A stretch of 64,000 bases of DNA from Actinomadura citrea (GTDB taxonomy: Bacteria; Actinomycetota; Actinomycetes; Streptosporangiales; Streptosporangiaceae), in contig NZ_JACCBT010000001.1 in NCBI RefSeq assembly GCF_013409045.1, positions 620,001 through 684,000 on the forward strand. The letters are read 5' to 3'. Below, one piece after another: positions 1 through 9,093 of the stretch (position 1 is the stretch's first letter; every line of letters starts with the position of its first letter). A program made the translations under genes and the position numbers. Below the pieces are notes generated by a model. It was not told where the DNA came from, did not search any database, and saw only the letters and a list, made by a program, of their open reading frames with translations.

Positions 1-1023
1 CGGGGCGACGACCAGTACCCGCACCGGGACGACGACGAGCGTTCGCCAGAGCCAACGGAGGATCCGGGCGGCGAGGCGCCATGCTCCCACGGCACCGGCG
101 ACGACCGGGGCCAGGAGGTACCGCCACATCGCCCGTGCGGGCGCGACGATCAGGACGCGTCCCAGCCAGGCCAGGCAGCGCCCGATCAGCCGCCACGACC
201 AGGCCACCGCCGCCGCGAAGGCGCGCCAGCCGGTGGCGAGTGCGCCGCCGAGCGCGCCCAGGAGGGTGAGGGTGCGGCGGCCGACCCACGTGAGCCCGGC
301 CCAGAGGGCGCGGGCCAGCCAGGCGATGCCGAGCAGCGGCGGGCGCAGGACGTAGCGCCACAGCAGCACGGCCGGCAGGACGACGAGCACTCCGATCAGC
401 AGGCCGATGCCCTTGAGGAGCAGGCCGAGGCCGCTCCCGAGGACGCCGAACAGCCAGGCGATTCCGCGGCCGAGCGCCCGGAGCGGACGCAGCAGGAGGA
501 ACGCGAGCAGTCCTGCGAGGCCGCGTCCGAGCAGGGCCAGGAAACGGCCGATCGGCGCGATGAGGACGCGGTGGACCCACCGGGCCAGCCGTCCGGTCCC
601 GCGCCCGAACCACCGGAGGAAGCCGAGGACCACGACGACGGCGAGCCAGCGCAGCGGCCGGACGAGGACGAGGTCGAGCAGCGCGGCGACGCCCCGTCCG
701 ACGGCGGCCAGCAGCCGTCCGGCCGGAGCGAGCAGCCGGCGGTACAGGGCGCGCCAGGCGCCGCGCAGCATCCGGCCGAGGAGCCGGGCGAACCGGCCCG
801 GAACCCGCACGAGAACGTTCCAGGCCGCCCGGACGCCCCGGGCCGCCAGCACGGCCAGGTCCCAGCCGAACCGCAGCGGGATCACGACGATCAGCGCCAC
901 CACGCGGGCCGGCACGACGATCCACGCCGGACCCGGACCCGGACCGCGATCCGGTACCGGCGCCGGGGGACGTTTCTTCGTCAGGTCGACCGGGCCGCCC
1001 GCTGAGTCGTTTCCCGTGGTCAC
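1..1023 (-). CDS. Arg/Trp-rich multi-helix membrane-associated protein, partial
   Basis: The open frame runs off the left edge, so only 341 codons are visible and the C-terminus is missing. The GTG start at 1023 is preceded by GAGGAAGG five bases upstream. After a charged, proline-rich head of about 35 residues, the protein is an almost unbroken series of hydrophobic or amphipathic helices of 15-20 residues. They are rich in Leu, Val, Ala, Trp and Arg, and are punctuated by short Arg-Pro-Leu-Arg or Ala-Pro-x-Gly-Arg turns recurring roughly every 40 residues, which suggests internal duplication. I do not recognise a family and assign no function. Plus-strand frames over the same bases read as Arg/Pro/Ala-rich shadows. 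It is divergent from the lipoprotein at 1225 across 201 bases. Confidence 0.6.
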   Translation of the reverse strand, partial: MTTGNDSAGGPVDLTKKRPPAPVPDRGPGPGPAWIVVPARVVALIVVIPLRFGWDLAVLAARGVRAAWNVLVRVPGRFARLLGRMLRGAWRALYRRLLAPAGRLLAAVGRGVAALLDLVLVRPLRWLAVVVVLGFLRWFGRGTGRLARWVHRVLIAPIGRFLALLGRGLAGLLAFLLLRPLRALGRGIAWLFGVLGSGLGLLLKGIGLLIGVLVVLPAVLLWRYVLRPPLLGIAWLARALWAGLTWVGRRTLTLLGALGGALATGWRAFAAAVAWSWRLIGRCLAWLGRVLIVAPARAMWRYLLAPVVAGAVGAWRLAARILRWLWRTLVVVPVRVLVVAP

Positions 1024-1224
1024 CGCAGCCTTCCTCGTCCACCGCCGCAGGCATGCGGCACCAGAATGTGACTCGGCGCGGGGGTGACCGGTTCCAGGCG
1101 GTTGAACCCGCTCCGAGGCGTTCACCGTATTCCTCCTCGATCCGGGAGAGCGGCGGCTCCACCTCGATCGACGTGCGGGACCTGGAACCGGAGCCGGGGC
1201 CCAGGACGACCTGGAGGACACGAC

Positions 1225-2196
1225 ATGAAATTCCCACGTTGGGCGATCCCGGCTGCTGCCGCCCTCACGGCGTCGGGACTGGTGCTGAGCGGGTGCGGGC
1301 AGGAGAAGGCCGGGGGGAGGCAGAACGCCGCGGGCTCTCAGACGCAGACGCAGCCGTCGGCCGAGCCGTCCGAGTCGCCCGCACCCGAGCCGACCGTGCT
1401 GGAGGTGGCCAGCGTCACCAAGCTCGGCAGGGTCGTCACCGACGGTAAGGGCATGACGCTCTACCGCTTCGACAACGACACCGCCCGGCCGCCCGCGTCG
1501 ACCTGCGCGGACGCGTGCGCCAAGGCGTGGCCGCCGGTGTGGGCGGGCCAGGGGAACACCGAGGTCAAGGGCGTCCAGCAGTCGCTGGTCGGCAAGGTGA
1601 AGCGGCCGGACGGCAAGTGGCAGGTCACGCTCGGCGGGTGGCCGCTCTACCGGTTCGCCAAGGACGGCAGCCCCGGTGACACGAAGGGGCAGGGCGTAGG
1701 CGGAACCTGGTACGCCGCGGCGCCGACCGGCAAGAAGGCGGCCCCGCTCAAGCAGGCGAACGGCAACCGCTGGAAGGGCTGGACGGTCGTCAAGGCCAAG
1801 CGAGACCCGAAGCTCGGCCTGATCCTGACCGATGGCAAGGGCATGACGCTCTACCGCTTCGACAAGGACAAGAACAAGCCGCCGACGACCAACTGCTTCG
1901 GCTCGTGCAAGAAGGCGTGGCCGCCGGCCGTCTTCAACGGCTGGAAGCACCTCAAGCTCGAAGGCGTCTCGAAGAAGGTCGTCAACTTCATCGAGCGCAA
2001 GGACGACGGCAAGTGCCAGCTCACGATCGACGGCTGGCCCATGTACTACTACGAGCAGGACAAGCAGCCCGGCGACACCAAGGGCCAGGGCGTCGGCGGG
2101 GTCTGGTGGGCCACCACCCCGACCGGCAAGAAGGCCGTCGGCACGGGGTCCGGTGGCGGGGGCGGAGGCGGCTACGGGTCTGGCGGCGGCTACTAG
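1225..2196 (+). CDS. Secreted-repeat lipoprotein (Lipoprotein_15 / COG4315 family)
   Basis: A 323-residue lipoprotein. The ATG at 1225 follows GGAGG eight bases upstream and gives a signal peptide with lipobox Leu-Ser-Gly-Cys (Cys24), so it should be anchored on the outer face of the membrane. After an acidic Ser/Pro/Glu linker, a unit of about 125 residues occurs twice. Each copy has a DGKGMTLYRFD motif, a Cys pair followed by AWPP, then a GWPLYRF or GWPMYYY segment ending in GDTKGQGVGG and a PTGKKA turn. The C-terminus is a Gly/Tyr tail. These are repeats of the COG4315 family, whose function is not established. A strong hairpin follows at 2229. Confidence 0.85.
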   Translation: MKFPRWAIPAAAALTASGLVLSGCGQEKAGGRQNAAGSQTQTQPSAEPSESPAPEPTVLEVASVTKLGRVVTDGKGMTLYRFDNDTARPPASTCADACAKAWPPVWAGQGNTEVKGVQQSLVGKVKRPDGKWQVTLGGWPLYRFAKDGSPGDTKGQGVGGTWYAAAPTGKKAAPLKQANGNRWKGWTVVKAKRDPKLGLILTDGKGMTLYRFDKDKNKPPTTNCFGSCKKAWPPAVFNGWKHLKLEGVSKKVVNFIERKDDGKCQLTIDGWPMYYYEQDKQPGDTKGQGVGGVWWATTPTGKKAVGTGSGGGGGGGYGSGGGY

Positions 2197-2228
2197 AGCC
2201 GTCCACCACGCCGTATCTCCCATCAGGC

Positions 2229-2283
2229 GAAGGCGCGGAGGGCAGCGCGGGTCGGTCGGGGCCCGCGCTCCCTCCGCGCCTTC
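2229..2283 (+). terminator. Hairpin terminator after the secreted-repeat lipoprotein
   Basis: GAAGGCGCGGAGGG plus GCGCGGG pairs with CCCGCGC plus CCTCCGCGCCTTC, a stem of about 22 bp with a single bulged base and a loop of about 10 bases. It lies 32 bases after the lipoprotein stop and before the sugar-importer operon. Confidence 0.75.
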
Positions 2284-2451
2284 TTCATGCGCCGACCAGG
2301 GGCTTCTCACAGACGTGCCACGACCCTCGCCTTCCGGTGACGCTCCGGATCTCGACACTCACGCGATCCGATGGTCGAATGGGGGACCAATCCCGCCGAG
2401 GGTGCGGCCCGGCGAAGTGCCCGCAGTCCGGTGGGAGCTGCGGGAGGCCCC

Positions 2452-3831
2452 ATGGGCGAGCGAGTCGATCGAACGGAGAGCGACCAGGCGGGACAGACCC
2501 GGCCCCGGGAGAGGGCGGCCGGGCGGCACGGTCCCGCGGAACGGGCGCGTTCGGCTTGGCTCAGGGGCGCGGTGGCGCTGGCGCTGCTGGCCGGCGGGCT
2601 CACGGCCTGCGGGGACGGCGGCGGGACGCCGAAGCTCACCTGGTACGTCAACCCCGACAACGGCGGCCAGGCGGCCCTCGCGAAGTCCTGCACGCAGGCC
2701 GCGGGCGGCCGGTACCGGATCGAGACGTCCCTGCTGCCGAGCGACGCCACGCAGCAGCGCGAGCAGCTGATCAGACGGCTGGCCGCCAAGGACTCCGGGC
2801 TCGACCTCATGAGCCTGGACCCGGTCTTCGTGGCCGAGGCCGCCAACGCCGGGTTCCTGCGCCCGTTCACCAAGGGCGAGGCCGCGCCGCTGACCGACGG
2901 CGTGTTCGCCCCCGCCGTGCAGAGCTCGATGTGGGAGGGCAAGCTCTACGCGGCGCCCTTCTGGGCCAACACGCAGCTGCTGTGGTACCGCAGGTCGGTG
3001 GCGAAGAAGGCGGGCATCGACCCGAACGCGCCCGACTTCACCTGGGACAAGCTCATCGACGCGGCCGTCCGGACGAACACCACCATCGGCGTCCAGGGCA
3101 ACCGGTACGAGGGCTACATGGTGTGGATCAACTCCCTGATCGCCTCGGCCGGGGGCCGCATCATCAGCAACGCCGAGAAGGGCGACGACGCGAGCATCGA
3201 CATCGACTCGCCGGCCGCCGGGCGGGCGGCGTCGATCATCCGCAGGCTCGCCCGGTCCTCCGCCGCGAGCCCGACGCTGTCCACCGACATCGAGGAGCAG
3301 TCCCGGGCGACGATCAACGGCGCGCGCGGCGGCTTCCTGCTCAACTGGGGCTACGTCTGGCGGGCCGAGAAGGGCGACGCCGACGCGGGCGCCATCGGCA
3401 AGAACATCGTCGGCGACCTCGGCTGGGCCCGCTACCCGCGGGTCGACCCGCGGCAGCCGAGCAAGCCCCCGTTCGGGGGCATCGAGATCGGCGTCGGCGC
3501 GTACAGCAGGCACAAGGGCCTGGCCGTGGAGGCGACCCGGTGCATCACCTCGCCGGCCAACATGAAGCGGTACATGCTCGACGAGGGCAACGTCGCCGCC
3601 CGCCCGGCGATCTTCGATGATCCCGACATCCTCAAGGAGTTCCCGATGGCCCCGCTGATGCGGGACTCCATCGCCGCGGCCGCGCCCCGTCCGGCCACCC
3701 CCTACTACGCCGACCTGTCCGGCGCCGTCCAGAACCGCTGGCATCCGCCCGCGTCGGTGAACCCCGCGACGACGCCGCGCCGGTCCGCGGAGTTCGCCCG
3801 GGCGGTCCTGGGCGACCAGGCGCTGCTGTGA
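2452..3831 (+). CDS. Sugar ABC transporter substrate-binding lipoprotein (LpqY-like)
   Basis: Extracytoplasmic solute-binding lipoprotein of family 1, 459 residues, first gene of a four-gene importer operon. I chose the ATG at 2452 because GGGAGG sits just upstream; an in-frame ATG at 2371 would add 27 residues. The N-terminal 35 residues are basic, then a hydrophobic stretch ends in lipobox Leu-Thr-Ala-Cys (Cys53), followed by the LTWYVNPDNGG first strand. Gene order (binding protein, two permeases, ATPase) and the ATPase sequence resemble mycobacterial LpqY-SugABC, which recycles trehalose. Trehalose or another alpha-glucoside is therefore the likely cargo, though specificity cannot be read directly. 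Confidence 0.85.
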   Translation: MGERVDRTESDQAGQTRPRERAAGRHGPAERARSAWLRGAVALALLAGGLTACGDGGGTPKLTWYVNPDNGGQAALAKSCTQAAGGRYRIETSLLPSDATQQREQLIRRLAAKDSGLDLMSLDPVFVAEAANAGFLRPFTKGEAAPLTDGVFAPAVQSSMWEGKLYAAPFWANTQLLWYRRSVAKKAGIDPNAPDFTWDKLIDAAVRTNTTIGVQGNRYEGYMVWINSLIASAGGRIISNAEKGDDASIDIDSPAAGRAASIIRRLARSSAASPTLSTDIEEQSRATINGARGGFLLNWGYVWRAEKGDADAGAIGKNIVGDLGWARYPRVDPRQPSKPPFGGIEIGVGAYSRHKGLAVEATRCITSPANMKRYMLDEGNVAARPAIFDDPDILKEFPMAPLMRDSIAAAAPRPATPYYADLSGAVQNRWHPPASVNPATTPRRSAEFARAVLGDQALL

Positions 3832-3859
3832 GGCGAGGCTCGGAAAGGAAGGTGTCCGG

Positions 3860-4804
3860 ATGACGTCCGCAGGAACGGCACCGAAGATCGACCGCTCGGA
3901 CGGCGCCCCCGCCCGCCCGGAGATCTCCGACCGCGGCCGCGCCGAGCGCAGGCTCGGGCTGCTGCTCTCGCTGCCCGCCGTGGTGGTGATGCTGCTGGTC
4001 ACCGCGTATCCGCTGGTCAACGCCGTCTACGAGTCGCTGTTCAGCTACCGGATCACCGCGCCCGAGGACCGGCACTTCGTCGGCCTCGGCAACTACGCGA
4101 CCGCGCTGTCGGACGCCCTGTTCTGGCAGACGGTGCTCACCACCCTGATCATCACCGTGGCCACGGTGGGGGTGGAGCTGGTCATCGGGTTCGCGCTCGC
4201 GATGGTGATGCACCGGGCCGTCTTCGGGCGGCGGACGGTGCGGACCGCGATCCTGCTGCCCTACGGGATCGTCACGGTCATCTCCGCGTTCGCCTGGAAG
4301 TACGCCTTCGACGTCCAGTCGGGGTTCGTCAACTCCTGGTTCGGGCTCGGCGACTTCGCCTGGTTCTCCGACCGCTGGGCGGCGCTGTTCGTGATCATCC
4401 TGTCGGAGATCTGGAAGACGACCCCGTTCGTGTCCCTGCTGCTCCTCGCCGGGCTGGCACAGGTGCCGGCCGACCTCGGCGAGGCCGCGACGGTGGACGG
4501 CGCGACGGCGTGGCAGCGCCTCAAACGGGTGACGATCCCCAACATGAAGGCCGCGATCCTCGTCGCGGTGCTGTTCCGGACGCTGGACGCGTGGCGGATC
4601 TTCGACAACGTGTTCATCATGACGTCGGGCCAGGAGAAGACCCAGGTGCTGTCGTTCCTGACCTACCAGCAGATCATCACCCGGACCGAGCTCGGCCTCG
4701 GCAACGCCGTCGGGGTGCTGCTGTTCCTGTCGGTGGTGCTGATCGCCGCCGTGTTCATCAAGGGGTTCCGGGTGGACCTCTCCCAGGTGCGAGGTGACCG
4801 CTGA
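3860..4804 (+). CDS. Sugar ABC transporter permease (SugA-like)
   Basis: Inner-membrane permease of 314 residues with six predicted helices, MalF/SugA type, starting at ATG 3860 after GGAAAGGAAGG. The cytoplasmic EAA loop that docks on the ATPase is visible as [20 protein letters not shown] near residue 215. An N-terminal cytoplasmic tail of about 30 residues precedes the first helix. It lies 28 bases after the binding-protein gene and its TGA overlaps the next ATG by one base, so both permeases should be made in step. Confidence 0.92.
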   Translation: MTSAGTAPKIDRSDGAPARPEISDRGRAERRLGLLLSLPAVVVMLLVTAYPLVNAVYESLFSYRITAPEDRHFVGLGNYATALSDALFWQTVLTTLIITVATVGVELVIGFALAMVMHRAVFGRRTVRTAILLPYGIVTVISAFAWKYAFDVQSGFVNSWFGLGDFAWFSDRWAALFVIILSEIWKTTPFVSLLLLAGLAQVPADLGEAATVDGATAWQRLKRVTIPNMKAAILVAVLFRTLDAWRIFDNVFIMTSGQEKTQVLSFLTYQQIITRTELGLGNAVGVLLFLSVVLIAAVFIKGFRVDLSQVRGDR

Positions 4805-5634
4805 TGGAGTCGGCGCGCTCGAAGTCGCTGTGGATCGTCGCCTCGCTGCTGATCCTGGTGTGGACGGCGTTCCCGATCGTGTGGATCGTGATGCTGTCGT
4901 TCAAGCAGCCCAGCGAGATCGGCAACGTCCAGGGCTTCTTCCCGAAGACCTGGACGTGGGACAACTACGAGACGGTCTTCAAGACCGACCTGTTCACCTC
5001 GGCGCTGATCAACTCGATCGGCATCTCGCTGATCGCCACGTTCGTCGGGGTGGTGTTCGCGACGCTGGTGGCCTACGCCATCGCGCGGCTGGAGTTCCCC
5101 GGCAAGCGGCTGATCCTGTCGTTCGCGCTCGCCATCGCGATGTTCCCGGTGGTGTCGCTGGTCGGACCGCTGTTCGACCTGTGGCGCAACATCGGCCTGT
5201 ACGACACCTGGCCGGGCCTGATCATCCCCTACATCTCGTTCGCGCTGCCGCTCGCGATCTGGACGCTGTCGGCGTTCTTCCGCGAGATCCCGTGGGAGAT
5301 GGAGCAGGCGGCGCAGGTGGACGGGGCCACCACCTGGCAGGCGTTCCGCAAGGTGATCGTCCCGCTGGCGGCGCCCGGCGTGTTCACCGCCGCGATCCTG
5401 ACCTTCTTCTTCTGCTGGAACGACTTCGTCTTCGGGATCTCGCTGACCTCCACCGACCGGGCCCGGCCCGTCCCGGCGGCGCTGGCGTTCTTCACCGGGG
5501 AGTCCTACTTCGAGCAGCCCACCACCGCCATCTGCGCCGCCGCCGTCGTCGTCACGGTCCCGGTCGTGATCATCGTTCTGGCGTTCCAGCGCCGCATCGT
5601 GGCCGGGCTGACGTCCGGCGCCGTCAAAGGCTGA
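4804..5634 (+). CDS. Sugar ABC transporter permease (SugB-like)
   Basis: Second permease of the importer, 276 residues, MalG/SugB type with six helices. The EAA loop reads [20 protein letters not shown] at about residues 165-185. It overlaps the preceding permease gene by one base (TGATG) and ends ten bases before the ATPase start, so the four genes form one operon. Confidence 0.92.
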   Translation: MESARSKSLWIVASLLILVWTAFPIVWIVMLSFKQPSEIGNVQGFFPKTWTWDNYETVFKTDLFTSALINSIGISLIATFVGVVFATLVAYAIARLEFPGKRLILSFALAIAMFPVVSLVGPLFDLWRNIGLYDTWPGLIIPYISFALPLAIWTLSAFFREIPWEMEQAAQVDGATTWQAFRKVIVPLAAPGVFTAAILTFFFCWNDFVFGISLTSTDRARPVPAALAFFTGESYFEQPTTAICAAAVVVTVPVVIIVLAFQRRIVAGLTSGAVKG

Positions 5635-5644
5635 GAGGGAGACC

Positions 5645-6907
5645 ATGGCCGCCATCACCATGAAGAACATCGTCAAGCGGTACGGCGACGGTTTCCCGGC
5701 CGTGAACGACGTCTCCCTCGACGTCCGGGACGGCGAGTTCATGATCCTGGTCGGGCCGTCCGGCTGCGGCAAGTCCACGCTGCTGCGGATGATCGTCGGG
5801 CTGGAGGACATCACGTCCGGCGAGATGCTCATCGGCGACCGGGTCGTCAACAAGATCGCGCCGCGGCAGCGGAACCTGTCGATGGTGTTCCAGAACTACG
5901 CGCTCTACCCGCACCTCAGCGTGTTCGAGAACATCGCCTTCCCGCTCCGCCTCGCCAAGGTCGCCGGCGACGAGGTGCGGCGGCGCGTCGGCGAGACCGC
6001 CGAGCTGCTGGAGCTGACCGAGCATCTGGACCGCAAGCCCGCGAACCTGTCCGGCGGGCAGCGGCAGCGGGTCGCGATGGGCCGCGCGATCGTCCGGCAG
6101 GCGGACGCGTTCCTGTTCGACGAGCCGCTGTCGAACCTGGACGCCAAGCTGCGCGGGCAGATGCGCACCGAGATCTCCCGGCTCCAGCGGCGCCTCGGCG
6201 TCACCACCGTGTACGTCACGCACGACCAGACGGAGGCGATGACGCTCGGCGACCGGGTCGCGGTGCTGCGCAGGGGCGACCTGCAGCAGGTGGGGAGCCC
6301 GCGCGAGCTGTACGAGGAGCCGGTCAACCTGTTCGTCGCCGGGTTCATCGGGTCGCCGTCCATGAACTTCCTGCCGGCGTCCGTGGATCGCTCCGACGAC
6401 GGCGTGTTCCTGGAGACGCCGCTCGGCCGGTTCGAGCTGCGCGACGCGCGCAAGGCCGCCGCGATCGGCGACCGGTCGGTCGTCCTCGTCGGGATCCGCC
6501 CGGAGCACTTCGAGGACGCCTCGCTCGTCGGTGAGGAGAAGCGGGCGCGCGGCAGCCTCGTGCGGATCCGGGTGGACGTGACCGAATGGCTGGGCAACGA
6601 GCAGTACGCCTACATCCCGTACGAGGCGCCCGAGGACCTCACCGCCCAGCTGCGCGACCTGTCGCGGGAGCTCGACGGCGACCAGCTGCGGACGCAGGCG
6701 GTCGTGGCGCTGGACGCGGCCAGCATGATCGCGCCGGGGCGCGAGGCGGAGCTGTGGATCGACACGACGCGGGCGCACCTGTTCGACCCGGCCACCGGCG
6801 AGAACCTGACTCGCGACGAGGGGCGCGTCGCGCAGCTGGACCGCCTCGCCGAGGAGTCGCGCGCCGCCCACAGGGAAGCGCAGCGGGAGCCGGCCGCCGG
6901 AGCCTGA
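5645..6907 (+). CDS. Sugar ABC transporter ATPase (SugC / MsmK-like)
   Basis: Nucleotide-binding subunit of 420 residues, preceded by GAGAGGGAG. Walker A GPSGCGKST (37-45), signature LSGGQRQ, Walker B AFLFDEP and the YVTHDQTEA switch histidine are intact. The C-terminal 170 residues form the regulatory OB-fold typical of MalK-type ATPases, starting near GFIGSPSMNFLPA. Sequence and position resemble mycobacterial SugC. The last 30 residues are charged and unlike the family core. No sugar hydrolase or regulator adjoins, so regulation must come from elsewhere. Confidence 0.92.
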   Translation: MAAITMKNIVKRYGDGFPAVNDVSLDVRDGEFMILVGPSGCGKSTLLRMIVGLEDITSGEMLIGDRVVNKIAPRQRNLSMVFQNYALYPHLSVFENIAFPLRLAKVAGDEVRRRVGETAELLELTEHLDRKPANLSGGQRQRVAMGRAIVRQADAFLFDEPLSNLDAKLRGQMRTEISRLQRRLGVTTVYVTHDQTEAMTLGDRVAVLRRGDLQQVGSPRELYEEPVNLFVAGFIGSPSMNFLPASVDRSDDGVFLETPLGRFELRDARKAAAIGDRSVVLVGIRPEHFEDASLVGEEKRARGSLVRIRVDVTEWLGNEQYAYIPYEAPEDLTAQLRDLSRELDGDQLRTQAVVALDAASMIAPGREAELWIDTTRAHLFDPATGENLTRDEGRVAQLDRLAEESRAAHREAQREPAAGA

Positions 6908-6964
6908 CTGGGGCAGGTCGTCCTCCTGACACGCCCGGTTGATCTTTATGGCACGATCGGGGGC

Positions 6965-7651
6965 ATGTACGAGCGCTTCGCCCACGAGTACGCCACCCAC
7001 GCCGAGGACAGCTCCTACAACGCCCTCTACGACCGTCCCGCCGTCCTCGGCCTCGCGGGGGACGTGGCCGGCCTCACCGTCTTCGACGCCGCGTGCGGCC
7101 CCGGCCTCTACGCCCGGGAACTGCTGGAGCGCGGCGCCGACGTCGCCGGCTGCGACGTCAGCCCGACCTTCGTCGACATGGCGCGGAAGCGCACCGGAGG
7201 CCGCGCCGACCTGCGCGTCCACGACCTGTCCACGCCCGTGGCCTGGATGCCGGACGCCTCTGTCGACCTGGTGGTGCTCGCGCTGGCCCTGCATTACTTC
7301 GACGACCGGGTCGCGCTGCTGAGGGAGTTCCGCCGCCTCCTGGCCCCGGGCGGCGCGCTCGTCCTCTCGACCGAGCACCCGATGGCGGGGTGGCTGCGCC
7401 TGGGCGGCTCCTACTTCCTCGAAGAGCCGGTGGAGGAGTCGCTGAGTACTGAACGGGACTGGCCGATCCGGGCGTGGCGGCGCCCCCTGACGGCGATCTG
7501 CGCCGAGTTCCGCGCGGCCGGGTTCCTCATCGAGGAGCTCCTGGAGCCGCGTCCCGCCCCGGAGATGGCCGACCGCCACCCCGAAGACCACGCCAAGCTG
7601 GAGCGGTCCCCCGCCTTCGTCGCCTTCCGCCTGGTCCCGGCCCGGTCCTGA
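6965..7651 (+). CDS. Class I SAM-dependent methyltransferase
   Basis: Protein of 228 residues with a Rossmann methyltransferase fold. Motif I is VFDAACGPGLYAREL (about 39-53), the acidic end of strand 2 is GCDVSP, and the LVVLALALHYFDD segment is motif II/III of the Methyltransf_11 type. The post-core region has the LSTEHP motif typical of ubiquinone/biotin-type small-molecule methyltransferases. Substrate is unknown. It starts 57 bases after the importer ATPase and may be co-transcribed, with no functional link visible. Confidence 0.88.
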   Translation: MYERFAHEYATHAEDSSYNALYDRPAVLGLAGDVAGLTVFDAACGPGLYARELLERGADVAGCDVSPTFVDMARKRTGGRADLRVHDLSTPVAWMPDASVDLVVLALALHYFDDRVALLREFRRLLAPGGALVLSTEHPMAGWLRLGGSYFLEEPVEESLSTERDWPIRAWRRPLTAICAEFRAAGFLIEELLEPRPAPEMADRHPEDHAKLERSPAFVAFRLVPARS

Positions 7652-7712
7652 TACTCGCGCCGCGCGGCCCGGACGTGCGGCGGGGTCAGCCCGACAGGAT
7701 CAGCCGACAGGG

Positions 7713-8765
7713 TCAGCCGACGGGGTCGTCCTGGACGTTGTAGGGGCGGCAGCCGTGATGGTCGGCGCCGGGCGTGAGGCCGTCGCCGCGGACCAGATGG
7801 TCGGTGCCGTAGCCGCGGCGCTGCTGGTAGGCCCAGTAGGCGCGGCGGGCGGGGCTCGTCCACCGCTCGAAGACCAGGACCTCGCGCACGTCGGCGCCGC
7901 CGCTGGCCTTGATCACGAGATCGCCGGGGAGCAGCGAGGCCATCGGGATCCGCCGGCAGTAGGACGCCTCGAGCAGCGCCGAGTTGGGGCCGGGCTTCGG
8001 CAGCCCGAGCGCCATCGACGCATACCCCGAGCCGTCGGTCCGGTAGCCCTGGAAGCCGGCGTTCTGGTCGTAGGGCACCCGCCGGGCGCTGTGCGGATGC
8101 CAGGACCGGGTCCGGACCAGGACGTCGTGGCGGCTGAGCACCTTGACGGGCCGCCGGGCCGTCTCGGACGGCCGGGCGCCCGCGTCCCCGGCCACCGGCG
8201 GTGTCTGCAACGCCGCGCCCAGGGCGACCCCGGCGCTCCCGGCGACGAGCGTGCAACCGGCGACGGCACCGAGGAAGAGCAACCGGCGGGGACGTGTCCG
8301 CCCGGCCCATGACCCCGCGTGCACGGGCTCGCCGGGCCCGAGGTCGGTGGTGCGGCTCAGGTCGGAGACGAGCACCGTGTCGGTGACGGGCACCGCATCG
8401 GTGCCGGGCTCTGCGGTGTCGGGTTCGGTGGGGTGCGGGGCGGCGGTGAGGGGCTCGGCCGTGGTCGCCACCTCCACCGCGGACGGGGCCGAGCGCCTGG
8501 CCTCGTCCGCCACCTCCCACAGGACGGCGAGGCGGCGCGCGTCCGCGCCGCACAGGTCCGCGAGCGAGACGACGGCGTCGGCCGGGATCCACGTCTCCCC
8601 GCCGAGCCAGCGGCTCCAGGACGAGCGGCTCGCATGCGTCCTGCGCTCCAGGGCGCGCAGATCGAGCCCGGATTCCTCCTTCAGGGCGCGCAGCTCGGTG
8701 AGCAGGATCCGCACCGCCTCGGGCAGGCCGTCGGGCAGCGGAGTCGGCGGTCGTCTTCGGCTCAT
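7713..8765 (-). CDS. HTH-transmembrane protein with degenerate NlpC/P60-like exodomain
   Basis: Protein of 350 residues from ATG 8765 (GAGGGAG eight bases upstream; longer in-frame starts lack such a site). Residues 15-90 form a helix-turn-helix domain of the XRE type common in actinomycetes. A Thr/Pro/Glu-rich linker runs to 155 and one membrane helix spans about 161-187. Residues 208-350 are clearly homologous to the secreted protein encoded divergently at 9094 (shared SWHPH/TWHPH, YRTDxSGYASM, LPKPGPN, YWAYxQRxGYGTDH). The motif holding the catalytic Cys reads YRTDGSGY (Gly245), and the catalytic His position is Glu295 (REVLVF versus RHVVIF). The exodomain should be inactive and may act as a sensor or ligand-binding module. 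Confidence 0.85.
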   Translation of the reverse strand: MSRRRPPTPLPDGLPEAVRILLTELRALKEESGLDLRALERRTHASRSSWSRWLGGETWIPADAVVSLADLCGADARRLAVLWEVADEARRSAPSAVEVATTAEPLTAAPHPTEPDTAEPGTDAVPVTDTVLVSDLSRTTDLGPGEPVHAGSWAGRTRPRRLLFLGAVAGCTLVAGSAGVALGAALQTPPVAGDAGARPSETARRPVKVLSRHDVLVRTRSWHPHSARRVPYDQNAGFQGYRTDGSGYASMALGLPKPGPNSALLEASYCRRIPMASLLPGDLVIKASGGADVREVLVFERWTSPARRAYWAYQQRRGYGTDHLVRGDGLTPGADHHGCRPYNVQDDPVG

Positions 8766-9093
8766 TGCTTGTCTCCCTCGGGCAGGGCTGGCCATTATGC
8801 CCAGTTCCCTCTGCGCCGGTAAGTGAACCGAAGCTTGATCACCCAGTGTTCTCGAATAGGTACCGAATGTGATCGCCATGCCCATTCAGTGCTGTCTCGT
8901 TGTCCCGCGCCATGCCTTGCTGGGACGGCGTTCTCGCAGTTCGGAAGCGTCTCGTGCGTCCCGGTGTCCCAACCTTTCCGGGGGGCCTGCCGAATGGCGC
9001 ATGATGATCCCTATCGTGTGCCGGGTCGATCGACACCCCCGAACTCCGCGCCCGACGGGGCGCAATTCCCGCACAATTCACGGAGGATTGCCA
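8766..9093. promoter_or_regulatory. Divergent intergenic region between tethered and secreted NlpC/P60-like genes
   Basis: This 328-base gap holds no convincing coding frame. It should contain both promoters. A GATCAC/GTGATC inverted pair (8837-8842 and 8869-8874) flanks a direct repeat of CGAAT and is a candidate site for the helix-turn-helix protein. GGAGG at 9082 serves the secreted gene. I looked for a ydaO (c-di-AMP) riboswitch, which often precedes actinomycete NlpC/P60 genes, and did not find its conserved core. Confidence 0.4.

Noticed and set aside
407..1087. Plus-strand open frames in the first kilobase
   Set aside because: They are Arg/Pro/Ser-rich shadows of the minus-strand helix-rich gene, which has a good ribosome site and a protein-like pattern.
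4663..7591. Long minus-strand frames opposite the sugar importer
   Set aside because: Antisense shadows of the permease, ATPase and methyltransferase genes; no domain motifs.
8766..9093. c-di-AMP (ydaO) riboswitch before the NlpC/P60 gene
   Set aside because: The conserved ydaO core sequences and pairing were not found.
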